The notes beneath the pieces were generated by a model. It ran no database searches, was not told the DNA's origin, and saw only the letters and a program-made list of their open reading frames with translations. This document shows positions 20,870 through 32,318 of a DNA stretch of 64,000 bases, in pieces. The stretch is from assembly GCF_027244095.1 (NCBI RefSeq), contig NC_069670.1, positions 19,705,820-19,769,819 of the forward strand. The letters run 5' to 3'. Within the stretch, counting starts at the first letter, position 1, and the number at the start of each line of letters is the position of its first letter. A program made the translations under genes and the position numbers. Origin of the DNA: Hemicordylus capensis. Taxonomy: Eukaryota > Chordata > Lepidosauria > Squamata > Cordylidae.

Positions 20870-21914
20870 TCCTCTATAATAAAGAGCCAGGGTGTGCGCC
20901 CGTGTCTCTGCGCCCGTGTCTTCCTCGGCCGTTCTGGGCATGTGCGGAGCGGAGTGCCACAGGCACCAGGCAGCCATGTTGGCTCCCGGTCCAGGAGGAG
21001 CAGAAGCGGGGACCGGGGAGGGCAGAAGCGGCAGTGGCGGGACCGGCCCTGCCGCTAAAACGGCCGCAGGCACCAGGCGGCCCTGTGGGCAAAAGGAGGA
21101 GGAGAAGCGGGGACCGGGGAGGGCAGAGGCGGCGGGACTGGCCCTGCCGCTGAAATGGCGGTGTGGGGGACACGGCGGCGGCATTTATGGAGCACACAAA
21201 CAGCCAACGGGGATGAAACGTGTCCTTTGCAGCCCCGCTATTTATCCATCTATCCTGGAAAGGAGTGGAGTTGTTGCTAAAAATAAGCCCCAGAGTGGAG
21301 TGGGAAGGGGGCTGGAAAGGAAAGGAGAGGCGTCGGTCTCACCAGCCATTGATTTCATTCTGAGCATTCACCTCCACCCCCAAGCGAAGCAGCGCCTGTA
21401 CCTCCTGTAGGGCGCCTAGAAAAGCCACTTCCCTGAGCCTCTCCTCCAGATGGCTGCTCATCCTTTCTCCCCCCGTCTCCCTTCAGCAGTGGGCAGGCCC
21501 TACAGAGCTCCTTCCACACACTCCTCCCCAGCAGCAATCTCTGCCGGCGAGCTCATGCAGGAGCTGCTGCGGCTGCTTCCCCGGCTCTCGGCTGCGGGAC
21601 TCTATTCTCAGTTGCTCCACTGACTCATTCTGCCCTCCCTGGATGTAAAAAAACAACATGAACTTTCTGACGACTGGCCGTTCTCCGCATAGCCACAATC
21701 CGCGCAGTGCCTTTCTTTCGCCTCTACTAAGTAGAGTCTACTTCCTGTTTTGCACCCTAGGGGCATGCGTCACGTGCATATGGGGTTCCTTTCCCTGCTC
21801 TAAATTTCATGTGATCCTGCACCGCAAAAAGGCTTGCCATAGGTCTTGCTGCCCAACAACAAATCCACCGCCCCCTACTAGCGCCCGTTATTTTAATGGG
21901 CTTAAAAATACTAG
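20870..21914 (+). mobile_element. Non-autonomous Helitron with captured gene fragment
   Basis: Starts TCCTCTATAATAAAG after an A and ends CTAG before a T, the A/T insertion preference of Helitrons. A 3' hairpin (GCCCGTTA...TAATGGGC, 21883-21901) sits about ten bases before the CTAG. There is no Rep/helicase. The left third is GC-rich with an imperfect internal repeat. The middle holds a captured host exon. Confidence 0.8.
21343..21461 (-). pseudogene. Captured ANKRD40-like exon 1 inside the Helitron
   Basis: Read on the minus strand, an ATG at 21461 opens 39 codons that end in VNAQNEINGW, followed by a GTGAGA donor at 21342. This matches the first ankyrin repeat of ANKRD40 (ending NEVNGW in mammals) with the exon break inside the Trp codon. 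GC-rich 5' UTR-like sequence continues to about 21640. The Helitron has probably picked up the promoter, first exon and start of intron 1. The frame is open but only a first exon is present. Confidence 0.7.
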
Positions 21915-22406
21915 TTCATTCATAAATACACTTATGTTCAAGTTGTTTTGCAACCCAGGTCTGAGTGAGAACTGAGACATGAGTGAGAACTGTGACGCAT
22001 GTGTTGTGCTTTTATATTTTTCCCCCTTAGGGTCAATCTGGCCAACATGTGAATGCAGCACCTCCATTCCAGAGGAGATGTGTGGTAAAGAGCTTTAAAA
22101 GCCTCCTGTGAAAAAGCTCCTGGAATCAAACTTGACTGAATTGGTTCAGAATTCTGAGAAAACAAACATAGGCTCACCCTGCGTGGCTGAAAGTCTCCTT
22201 GGCTAATCTGCAGCAAGGGGCCCATTTTAATAATTAGTGTTTCTAGTGTCTTCTCATTTGCTTAATTTTGTACATCTGTTTTTTGTATGTTTTGAATGAG
22301 GACAGAAATGTGAGAATAAAAGTCCCCTGCTAACTGGGCAAAGAGGCACCTTTTTCTCTTTGTAAACCGCCCTGAGCCATTTTTGGAAGGGCAGTATAGA
22401 AATCGA

Positions 22407-22463
<57 letters not shown>
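22407..22463. repeat. (ATT)n microsatellite
   Basis: About 19 ATT triplets, following a family X-like tail (TGTAAACCGCCCTGAGCC). Confidence 0.95.
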
Positions 22464-22465
<2 letters not shown>

Positions 22466-22679
22466 AAAATTTCTCGGCGGGGGGGCCCATTTAAGAATCT
22501 TGTCTCAGGGCCCACTCCAACCTAGTTACGCCCCTGTGCCACTACTTTTGCCTCAGATAGTTTTGGGCTTGCACTGACCTATTGTCTTCCCTTGCATTAA
22601 TAGATCATTAGACTGTTTCTTTCTCTCTCAAGTTTGCCCATCTTTTTCAGGCACAGCTTTCATACCCAACTGTAGACCA

Positions 22680-22860
22680 GGGTAGGAAGAAGAGCTGATC
22701 TACCCAGCATTTCCTCCTCCCTGGATTCCACACCATCACTTCTCCCTCTTCCTCCCTGGCTCTTTCCTCCCACAGCACCGAAAAGGGGGAGCACACCCAG
22801 CTCCCAAACCTGGGCAAGACACTTGTTTGACCCAGGTTTGGGTTGTGTGAATGACTCCAG
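22680..22860. mobile_element. MITE fragment related to the 2324-3067 element
   Basis: The right end GGTTGTGTGAATGACTCC resembles that element's ATTGTGTGAATGACCTC end, and AAACCTGGG/CCCAGGTTT form inner inverted repeats. Confidence 0.4.
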
Positions 22861-23289
22861 ATGTGAAGGAGGGCTTCCTTTCTGCAGAGGCCTTTCCAAG
22901 CCAGGCCCTTGATTGTGTGATTAGAGGGGGAAAGCCATGTGGGGAGCAGGGAGGGCAGAAAGGGCTGACCCTGTCCTGGTGCTTGGGGACTGGGAGCTGC
23001 ATCCCAAGGCATGATTTCAAACCTCAACAAGCCAGCGTGGCCAGTAACGGATCTGGTGACCTCACCGCAGGTCCGGAATTCTGCAGGGATTCCGCCAGAG
23101 GAGGCTCATTGGCCATCCTTGCCTTGGTCAGAAGAGACAGTTAGTTGCTCTTGTCCTCCTGCTTTCTGAGCCGAAATGGACTGTACCTGCTTCAGGTACA
23201 GTCTGGCCTGGCGGTGGGGCAGGGGTGGGACCGAACCCGAGGGCTGCCTGGGACTGGTTTTGAAAGCTGTCTTTCCTTGGTTTTCCCTT

Positions 23290-23473
23290 CTCTGGGTTGG
23301 ATGCGTCTCAATCCCAGTTGCAGGGGAGCAACAGCAGGAAGGAGAGAGGACAAGCTCTCACCCCCTGCCTGTGGGCTTCCCAGAGGCATCAGGTGGGCCA
23401 CTGTGGGAAACAGGATGCTGGGCTAGATGGGTCTCCTTGGGCCTGATCCAGCAGGGCTGTTCTTCTGTTCTTC
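23290..23473 (+). mobile_element. CR1 LINE 3' end
   Basis: Contains AACAGGATGCTGGGCTAGAT and ends CAGCAGGGCTGTTCTTCTG. Confidence 0.85.
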
Positions 23474-23755
23474 ATTTCGCCTCCAGCATGGACCCCAAGC
23501 AGCTTCTCCTTGAAATGCAGGAACCCTCAAGGGTCGCCTCGTGGGGTGGTTTCCACAGTACTCCCTTGGCTTGCAGGCCCTAGACTCATGAACCAGGAGG
23601 AGTGCGCAGGAACTATGGGAGACCACTAAGGGGGTGGTTGTGGGGAAACCCTTTGCCCTCCCTTTGATGCTGACATCTCCAGCTGCCCATGAAGCCCACC
23701 CATCCTCTTGCCAAGAATCGTGCCTAAGCCTGCTTCTTCCTTCTTCTTCTTCCAG

Positions 23756-26700
23756 GTCCCAACAGGAAGAAGCTGTCAAGTAAGTGGTTCTTCTTTCCCT
23801 TCTGCCTGTTTCTGGCTCAGGAGGGGGTCCCCCTCAAGCGTGGGTGGGGTTCAGGCAGGACCCCCAACCCAGGAGGTGTGGCACCCATGTCCCCAACTGG
23901 GTGAGCCCGGCTGCCTTCAGGAGGCCAAACACAGGCCAATGGATATGATGCTAGCAAATCTGAATTTGATCCCAGCAAAACTGGCTTCTTGTCTTGTTTT
24001 GCAAAAACAAACACACATGCCCCAAACGAAACCTGTTTTGGAAAACTCTTCTGGAGAGGGACGGGTCAGTCCTCAGGGCCAAAAAGTACCCCTGATGCAG
24101 TCCGTTCCTAACCCCAGCAAATTCCCAACTCTGGACGCATCCAAAATGAGCAGGGCCACCTAGAAGGACTGCCTGTTGGTTGGATCAGTGCCAGAAGGAT
24201 GGGGGGGGAGATGTGCACCCCCTGGCATGACTGGGAACCCCCCAGGTCCTGGGATTGCTGACCGAGAATATGTCTCTGCTCTCCTCTGCAGGCTCCCGGA
24301 AGATCTGGAGAGGGATCAGACTGGTGAGTGGGGGACCAGCGTGGTGTAGGGTCCTTCTCAGGGCTCCGCCAGATCTCCATGGCAGCTCTCCTTGGGGATC
24401 TCTTTCTCTCGGCAAAGGAGCCAGAAGGGAAGAAGAAGGTCGTCTGAGTGGCAGGAGGACAGGCCTCTGGCCTCCTAGGCACCTGACGGGGCCCACAGCC
24501 TTCCCCGGGGGTGGGGGGGGAGACCTGGCAGCCCCCTTTTTATCGAGGAAGGACAGCCATGGCCTCCAGTTCATCGCCTCCCTTTCCTGTCCTGGCCTCC
24601 AGGCTGCCACTCTGCGGAGAGGAGAAGGCTCTTCTCCCATCCAGCCATCGCTTTGCATGCAGAAGGTCCCCGCTTGAATCTCCATCATTAGCTTCCCTCC
24701 AAGGAACTCAGCTAGCTAGGAAAGGCCTCTGCCTGAGAGCGGCTGCCAGTCAGAGCAGGGCAAGGGGGGGGAGCCTCGGACATGGGCTGGCCGCTGCATT
24801 GTGTAGGCATGGCTGAGAGAGCCGAGCCATTTCTCATGGCCAGAGGAAGCCTTGAACCGGCCCACCCAAAGAAAGAACTCATCATCGCTGCAGCCCAGCC
24901 TGGCCAGCTAAGCAGAAAGCCGAAGCTGTGGCCATCCGGGCCCCGAGGCTTCCTCCGTCTCCTGAGCTCTGCTTCCTTCCCTCTCCTGCAGGTGTTCCTG
25001 AGAACCCCAGCCCCGTTCCCTCTGCTCCTGCCCCCACCTCCCCACCCCCCTCCCTACCACCCCAGCCAAGCACCCCCTTACTCCTCCACACCCCCACCCC
25101 AGGCTCCCCCTCCCTCCCCCTTCTCCCCACCCCAGAGACTGCGCCCCCAGCCCTCTCCCATCCCAGGCTGCTGGAGCCCCCAGAGGACACCGGATCCACC
25201 ACGGCGGATGCCTGCCCAGGTCCCTCCACCAGCAGGAGGGCTCTGCAAGAGGGTCAGTATGAGGGCATCTCCTAGCCCCTCAGCCTGCCCCCGAACCCTG
25301 CCGGGGAACCCAGAGGCGTTCCTGGGTCCTCCTCTCTGCCTCCCGGCTGACAAAGAGAGCCAGCGTGGTGTAGTGGTTAGCGTGCTGGACTAGGACCGGG
25401 AGACCCGAGTTCAAATCCCCATTCAGCCGTGAGACTAGCTGGGTGACTCTGGGCCAGTCACTTTTCTCTCAGCCTAACCTACTTCACAGGGTTGTTGTGA
25501 AAGGGAAACTCAAGTATGTAATACTTGCTCAGGGCTCCTTGGAGGAAGAGTGGGATAGAAATGTAATAATCATAATCATAATAATGATAAGCTCCACAGG
25601 TCCAGCTGCAGCTCCTTGCAGGGGTGAGGAGCAAGCCAGGCTCTGGGGCCAACCATCATCTTCTGCTGCTCCTCTCTTGCAGACCTCCCTCAAGGCCCCG
25701 ATGCAGAGGCCTCGTCGTTCCAGCCTCCTCGCCCCATTTTCACGTGGTCCTCCTCCTCGGCCTCCACCGAATATCTCCGCCTCTCCGCCACCCGCTCCTT
25801 CTCCCCCTCCTGCCTCTCCCTGAATCCCTCCGCTTCCCCTCCTCAAGGTTTTCACAATGTGCAAGGGAATCTGGAGAACCTGATGGCGTTGCTGAAGCAG
25901 CAGATGGAGGACCATAAGTCTCCTCCGCGCAGCACCCGGGTGCCTCTTGCCGTTCCTTCCCGATGGCCGTTTTGCAGTTCTGAGGGCCCAAACACAGCGA
26001 TGACAGGGAGAGACTCTAGAGCAGGCCTGCTCAACATTGCCCCCCCCAGCTGTTTTTGGACTACAACTCCCATAATCCCCAGCTAGAGTGGTCAGGGATT
26101 ATGGGAGCTGTAGGCCAACATCTGCAGGAGAGCCAAATTTGACCAGCCCCGCTGTCGAGGCTCAGAAGGGGGGCCGAGGCAGGGAGCAAGCATGGGAAGG
26201 AGATGCCGGATTACAGCTCCAGGGGGTCTGGGTTCGAATCCCCATTTGGCCATGACCCTCGAGGGGAGACTCTGGGTCAGTCCCTCGCCACACAGCCTGA
26301 CCGACCTCTCAGGGTGGTTGAGAGGATTGGAGAAAAGGTGATTCCCACTCTGAAGGGTGACTGCAAACTGTGAATGTGAAACAACCAGACAAATATCAGC
26401 CCTTTTGAGCTCAGCCCAGAAGCAAAAAGGCAGCCACCGAGGAGGGCAGAGGGTGGTGCTGAGAACTGTCCTCCTGAGAGCATCTGCAACCTCTTACTGG
26501 AGCAAAGCGTTGCTTCCCTCAAGTGCTGACAGCAGAGGTGGGCCAACCAGGCTCTCCAGCAGTGGTGGAACTACAACTCCTATCATGCCCAGTGGCAGGG
26601 GATGATGGGAGTTGTGGTTCAACAACAGCTGGAAGGTCAACTTGGAAAGTCAACAGCTGGAAGGTCAACCTGGCTTACAGTCTAGACTAGAGTGTGGCGA

Positions 26701-27276
26701 GGGAGGGGGAGCAGAGGGAGAGGAAGGGTGGGAGAGGAAGGGAGAGGTGGAGATGGGAGTTGGGTGCCCATCTCCTGCCGAGGCATTAAGGATCATCTAT
26801 TCCTCCACAGAATGGAATGATTTTGAGTCAGGACGGGAAGGAAAGGAGGGGGAAGGGTCCAATTCCAGCTGGGTGGCAGCTCCAGGCCTAAGGGGCATCG
26901 AGGGAGAAGGGCAGGAGTCCTTGTTGAGAGCAAGAGACCTGCTTCGGGGGGGTTGCAGGGTTGGGGGTGCCAGTGTCACCAGGAGGGGGTCAAGCCCAGA
27001 GGCAGAGGGTGGGGCAGAGCCATGGGGGGTTGTGGGTTCAAGGCCAGAATGAGGAGTCTGTGCTGGAAGTGGACAGTGGCAGGGTCCAGAAAGTCAAGGT
27101 CGCACCTGGTAGGGTGGCAACAAGGCCCTTTGTCCCATTGGGTTCCTTTCCTTGCAGGACAAGAAGGTCTCATGATCTTCCATGCCCACCTGCAACATGT
27201 CGTGGTGATGAGCAGGGAGCTCCAGGAAATCAGCAGCAGGCTCAGCCAACTTGAGGAGGCCTTTTTAGTAAATTAA
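23756..27276 (+). CDS. Unrecognised multi-exon gene, Pro/Ser-rich with helical C-terminus (partial)
   Basis: I do not recognise this gene. Candidate exons have consistent phases: 23756-23779 (SQQEEAV), 24292-24323 (LPEDLERDQT), 24992-25252 (a Pro-rich stretch from VPENPSPVPS to RRALQE) and one starting 25683, which ends in a helix NVQGNLENLMALLKQQMEDH. The end of that exon is unclear; a MITE lies just beyond. The last exon 27158-27276 encodes RELQEISSRLSQLEEAFLVN and stop. The acidic, Pro-rich and coiled-coil make-up recalls C-terminal halves of Myb/SANT-type domesticated transposase proteins, but no DNA-binding domain is visible in the window, so this is a guess. It could be a degenerate copy. 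Upstream exons were not found. Confidence 0.4.
24590..24790 (+). mobile_element. Degraded 5S-type SINE tail fragment
   Basis: GCTTTGCATGCAGAAGGTCC and AGCGGCTGCCAGTCAGAGCA are motifs of the middle and tail of the 5S-headed SINE. A similar degraded piece lies at 41670-41780. Confidence 0.4.
25352..25592 (+). mobile_element. tRNA-derived SINE
   Basis: AGCGTGGTGTAGTGGTTAGC and GAGTTCAAATCCCC form the A and B boxes. It ends in an ATAATCATAATAATGATAA-type tail. It lies between two candidate exons of the unrecognised gene. Confidence 0.85.
26014..26155. mobile_element. Palindromic MITE
   Basis: Arms GACTACAACTCCCATAATCC and its complement around a short loop. It is next to the last readable codons of the exon starting at 25683. 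Confidence 0.7.
26530..26640. mobile_element. Palindromic MITE, diverged
   Basis: GGAACTACAACTCCTATCAT and the inverted GATGATGGGAGTTGTGGTTC define the two arms. Confidence 0.6.
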
Positions 27277-27800
27277 TATGAGTTGTTGTTGTTGTTGAAT
27301 TTATTTATTTTGTGGTAATTTCCTTACCAAATGTATTGTAAGGCCGCGCTGGCCTTCCACATGTGCTGAGCAGGCAGCTGCAGGAACTGAGCAGCAGGCT
27401 CAGCCAACTTGAAGAGGCCTTTCTTGAAAAATAATATGCGTCTTTGTTGTTGTTGTTGTTGAATGTACTTATTTTGTTGTAATTTCTATTGTAAGGCCGC
27501 TCTGGCCTTCAACATGATGCGGTGCTGAGCAGGCAACTGCAGAACTTGAGCAGCTGGCTCAGCCGACTGGAAGAGGCCTTTGTAGACACATAATATGTCT
27601 TCTTCTTCTTGTTGTTGAATGTACTTATTTTGTTGTAATTTCTATTGTAACGCTGCGCTGGCCTTCAGCATGTCGCGGTGCTGAGCAGGCAACTGTAGAT
27701 CCTGAGCATCTGAGGCCTTTGTAGAAACATAATATGTCTTCTTTTTGTTGTTGTTGAATTTATTTATTTTGTTGTAATTTGTTTACCCAATGTATTGTAA
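27186..27800 (+). repeat. Tandem repeat of the last exon and 3' flank, about four units
   Basis: Units of roughly 157 bases begin near 27186, 27365, 27523 and 27679. Each has the coding end (CTCAGCCAACTTGAGGAGGC or a variant), a stop near the same place, a (GTT)n stretch, TTATTTTGTTGTAATTT and GGCCGCGCTGGCCTTC. The first unit is the in-frame one for the unrecognised gene. The fourth has lost part of the coding end. Confidence 0.8.
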
Positions 27801-28261
27801 AAACATAAAGCGCTGTGTTGTTTTTTAAGACGAAAAAGATAGGCTGCTCTGAGTATTCTTTGGGCCCAGTGGGGTGAAAAGGTCTGTGGGTCCAGCCCAG
27901 CTGCAGAGAAGTCTCTCATGGGAGATGCATTCCGGGCCAAGAGAGGACAGTTTGTGCACGAGTCTGTTTTCACAATTGGATACAACCTCAAATCCAATCA
28001 CCAAAATTCGAATCAATTGTCAAACTGGCCGGCCATTGCTAGCCAGTTCGACGAATCCAAAATCCAGAGGGGAGTCTCAGGATTCACCTATGGGGAACTC
28101 AAATCACCCCATTGTTCAACATAGGTAGGTCCTAGGGACATCAAATCCGTTGGGTGGTATGGCATGATAGGTGTTACCTACCACACAACCGAACCCACAA
28201 AGGAAGAAAAGCAGGACTGGAACTCAGGCTCATAAAATACTCCCTTTCCTGCTTCCTGCAG
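27800..28261. other. Unassigned region
   Basis: No exon or known repeat was recognised. Confidence 0.4.
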
Positions 28262-28485
28262 GACATCAGTTTATTTATTTATTTATTACATTTATATCCC
28301 GCTCTTCCTCCAAGGAGCCCAGAGCGGTGTACTACATACTTGAGTTTCTCTTTCACAACAACCCTGTGAAGTAGGTTAGGCTGAGAGAGAAGTGACCGGC
28401 TCAGAGTCACCCAGCAAGTCTCATGGCTGAATGGGGTCTTGAACTCGGGTCCAGCACTCTAACCACTACACCACGCTGGCTCTCA
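28262..28485 (-). mobile_element. tRNA-derived SINE, antisense
   Basis: The right end is the antisense of the head (ACCACTACACCACGCTGGCT) and the left end is the (TTTA)n tail complement. Confidence 0.85.
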
Positions 28486-28489
28486 GTTC

Positions 28490-29129
28490 CTCACTTGCAC
28501 ATACACTTGCACTACATGTTAGATGCAGCTTTGAATTAGCAAAACTGATAAATGTATCAAGTGAGTACAAACCCAATGCAGACTAAGCATTTCCTCCATC
28601 CAATGCACCACAGAGAATCACAGAGGGAATCTGAACATTTCCTGATCTCCTAAGCAAACACAAAAAATGGCAGGGGCAGGGTGGGGGGGAGCATAATTTC
28701 AACCTGTTTCTGATTTGAATAAGGGAATGGGACCTTTAATTTCCAAAGCTGTTTCTCAATAGCTTTACTAAGCTCACAGAACGTTCACTTGCAAACTTGT
28801 AGACTACACACTGCCTTAAGCACACACAGGTTTTCTTCTCAGAACCAGATAGACAATAATGCCATTTCAGAAAAGTTTAAAGAAGGACCCCTCTAATCTA
28901 AGGTTGCAGTATGGGCATTGGAAGGGGAAACATCTCTTTCTGTCTGTGCAGCTTGGAATCCAATATCCTCTAAGACATGGGTAGGAGCATTGGAAATACT
29001 ACAGGTCGGTAGGAGCACCTTGAAGCAGCTCTAATATTGCTCTCCATCACCTCTCACCCATCCCTCTCCTTTGGGGATCCAGTTTGGTTTATAAGGGGTC
29101 CTTCTGGCCTCTTCTGGCTTTCACCCAGA
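28490..29129. other. Unassigned region
   Basis: Nothing recognisable as a gene or named repeat was seen. Confidence 0.4.
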
Positions 29130-30005
29130 CCTGCAGAGGTTGGCCTACAACTCCCATTATCCCTGACTTATTGGCTTATATGGCCAGGGATGCTGGGAGT
29201 TGTAGTCTAAAACCACCTGGAAGACTCCAGTTGTGAAGTGGGGGGGGGGATTGTCCACTCTCACAACAATGGAATTTAAGCTGATCAGAAGCTGATTCCA
29301 GGGCAGAAAGCAGTTCTTGAGTCATTAGCTCACAGCAGGGCTTCTCAGAGCTGGGTCCCCAGATGTTGCTGGATGACAAGTCCCATCACCCCCTGCCACA
29401 ATGTCCAAGGCCCAGCATGAGAGGAGCATCGGTGTGAGCACGTGTGTGTCATTGTCAGGCCAAGTTGGGTGGATAGTCCTTTTCCCTGGACCCAAATGTC
29501 CCACTCCCAGCAGCAGCAGCCTCAGCGGGACCACCCGCTGACCTCCCTCCTAGACCTACCCATCCCCTAGAGGCCGGGGTGCTGCCATTGTCGTTTGTTC
29601 GGGGAACTAGCAGCCGCTAGGAAGGGAAGACGGAGAGAGATTCCTTCCCTTCCTCCAGCTTCTCTCCCTGTCCTCAGAAGCAGACAGGAGGAGCCAGAGA
29701 TCTTTCCCTGCTTGGGGCAGAAAAGGCCCTGCTGCCCAGGAACTCTGCATTTGGCTGTATGCACCAGCAGCTCTAATCTTGCTCTCCATCACCTCTCACT
29801 CATCCCTCTCCTTTGGGGATCCAGTTTGGTTTGTAAGGGGTCCTTCTGGCCTCTTCCGGCTTAAGACCTGCGGACGTTGGCCAGACCTCACCCAGACCTC
29901 ACCCAGATCTGCGGAGGTTGGCCTACAACTCCCATCATCTGTGACTATTGGCTGATGTGTCCAGGGATGCTGGGGTTATAGTCCAAAACCAACAGGAAGG
30001 CTTCA
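29130..30005. repeat. Cluster of palindromic MITE copies with a local duplication
   Basis: MITE copies lie at 29130-29225, 29335-29420 and 29910-30005. The segment starting GCTCTAATATTGCTCTCCATCACC at 29029 is repeated near 29771 (GCTCTAATCTTGCTCTCCATC), each copy ending in a MITE, so a block of about 190 bases was duplicated. Confidence 0.55.
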
Positions 30006-32318
30006 GTTGTGCAGCAGCCCTTCTGTAGACAATGCTGAGCCCGATGGACCTTTTGTGCCTGTCTTCCAAACTGCACCCACATGGTGCTCTGGACCACATG
30101 AGGAGAGGAAGGACGGAGAAATGGATGATGCTGAACATCTCCATCCCCTTTCAGAATGAAGGGTCCGTCTGGGCAGAATCACAGGACTGAATCCTTCCCT
30201 GTGCACAAATCCCCTGTTCTGATGGTCCCATCTCAAAAAACAGGGCAGCCGGTGGGGGGGAGACATCATAGAGCACTAAACATGTCCCAAAAAAAGCATC
30301 GCAAGCGATCCAGGAGGAGCTGCAGCACCTTCCCAATGAGGAAAGGCTAAAGATCCCTTTCTCTTTTTGAACCAAAAAGCCCCTGCTGCCATCCTCGTCA
30401 CCTCCGACATCTGGATTTTAAAGGAAAACACTATCTTTTATTCCCCCCCCCATTTAATCTAGGGAATGCCCCTTAATTGTAAAGGGGAATCCCTACCAGA
30501 TTCAATTTTAAAGGTTGTATAGGAATGAGTCCTAAACCTCTTCTTTTTGTAAATAAGACTTGGTATTATAAATCTCTTTACTGTTCACTGGATTAATAAA
30601 GAATCAGCTGGAGTCAAAATTCCCTGCTCTGTAGTTTCATTTTTATTTTTTTTTAGAGTTTATGGTGCAAGATACCAAGATAACAATAACTGTGTGTGTG
30701 TGTGTGTGTGTATAAAATTATGAAATAAGAAATGTTAACATAAAACTCAGTCTACCAACAATAAAATTACAGGCCTTACAGGAGGAAGCTATATCCATGA
30801 AGATTAAAATTAATGCTGAGGCACGGAGCATTTCCATAACGAAGGTCCCCTCCCGTACCCGCTGACTCAAAAGTATCATTAAACATATTAATAATTAATA
30901 TTATTAATATATTATATCCATTAAAAACTTACATTAGTTTTGTACCTAAACAGAAAGAGGATGAGTTCTCAACTCCAAAGTAATATAAAAACAATAAATA
31001 GTATTGTTTTTATAATAGTATACAAATATGATTAATGAATCTCAAACAGAGTACTTAGAGAGGTCCCTCAAAACAGAACAACAGCCCGCCAAAGTATAAA
31101 GCTCAGCGCCAGATCATGCAGCAAAATCTTCACGCTTATTTATTATCATTTCGTGTTTGGTTCTCCTCTCTACTAAAACACAGCAAGAAAATCTATAAGG
31201 ACGTAATGAAAATGCAAAAAATGCAGAGAGAAAAACATCCCAGCTCTCAGCTGTGAAGGTCCCTTTGAAAACCAAAAAAGACAGAATAAAACTGAAATCT
31301 GGTATGTGAGGGAATATATGTATAGGAAACAAACATATAAAGAATGGAGGAACAGTTTTTGAACCTCTCTTCTGGCTCCCCCAAGTATCAATATGTTGAA
31401 ATGTCAATAGTCACGTTTTATTTACGGTCCTAGACCAAACAATCCATGCATGCAAACAGCAGAACAATTTATAGAAAACTCTATAGGTTCTCATTATACA
31501 TCTTAAAAGCAATATAACAAAATTTGGCTACGGAGTTAAAACTTAAAACATTTTCATCAGAAAGTAAGAATTTAACAAGTTGTTCAGCAGATCGATCTGT
31601 CTGTTTACAGACCAGAGGTAAAATTAAGTGTTATATAAAGGAGTTGCTCATGAAGAAAGAGGATGCTGACCACCCAAAAAACATCAAATTTGAAGTGAAT
31701 TTTTCTTAATAGTGCAGAGCCATATTAAAATTCTCAGCCCTAACATTCCAGTAAGATTACAGTTTGTCGTATATCCATGAGTGGTATCCAAAACCACATA
31801 TACAAAGATATAAAAGTACAAAGTAGACAATAACAAGGGGTAAGATTACGGTAAAATAACTGGCTGGAAACTCTCTCATCATTTTAAGACCCAGCTAAGG
31901 TTTCCTTACAAGGGGGGGGGGGCAACAACATCCAAGCAGGATTCGAACATCACAGCATCTTGTTAACACCGGAATGCCAAGACAGTGACTAAGTCAGAGT
32001 TCAAAGCATAAATTACAATCTTCTAGCTGAAATCTGAGCTAATAAAAATGTAAGCTTTAGACTCTGCAACAAAAAAGTAGAAAAAGCATCCATACGGCAT
32101 CTCCACCGGTCAAGCACCATCTTCCACCGGCCCCCTTCTTAGCACTGTAAATCATTCTATAATTGGTTCTAAGAAAGGCAGTAGGAGGTTCAAAGAAAAC
32201 GAAGTGAAAAAATACGAAGGATCTTGCATCTTGCACACTCCCAACTACAGTCCTCTCAGAGATTAGCTAGGAAAGAAAAAGTGGATATATTAATTGTGAG
32301 GCCGTCTCTTCATCGGCT
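30006..32318. other. AT-rich region without recognisable genes
   Basis: AATAAA lies near 30594 and a (TG)n run at 30692-30711. The rest is AT-rich and matches no family I can name. Confidence 0.4.

Larger units (their letters stand above)
20246..22536. mobile_element. DNA transposon or MITE with CAGGGGCGTAACTA ends, carrying nested insertions
   Basis: The 14-base terminal inverted repeats are exact (20246-20259 against 22523-22536). The inner arms also match (left GAGGGGCCCCCCAG region, right GGGGGGCCCA region). No transposase was seen. A Helitron and an (ATT)n array lie inside. Target duplications are not evident. Confidence 0.6.

Noticed and set aside
20892-21410. Open frame of 172 codons on the plus strand
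   Set aside because: It lies in GC-rich Helitron sequence, is of low complexity, and overlaps the captured exon on the other strand. It looks like a chance frame.
22254-22577. Poly-Asn and poly-Ile frames
   Set aside because: They are translations of the (ATT)n microsatellite.
24782-25393. 203-codon Pro-rich frame
   Set aside because: It is an alternative frame of the Pro-rich exon 24992-25252 extended into introns and repeats.
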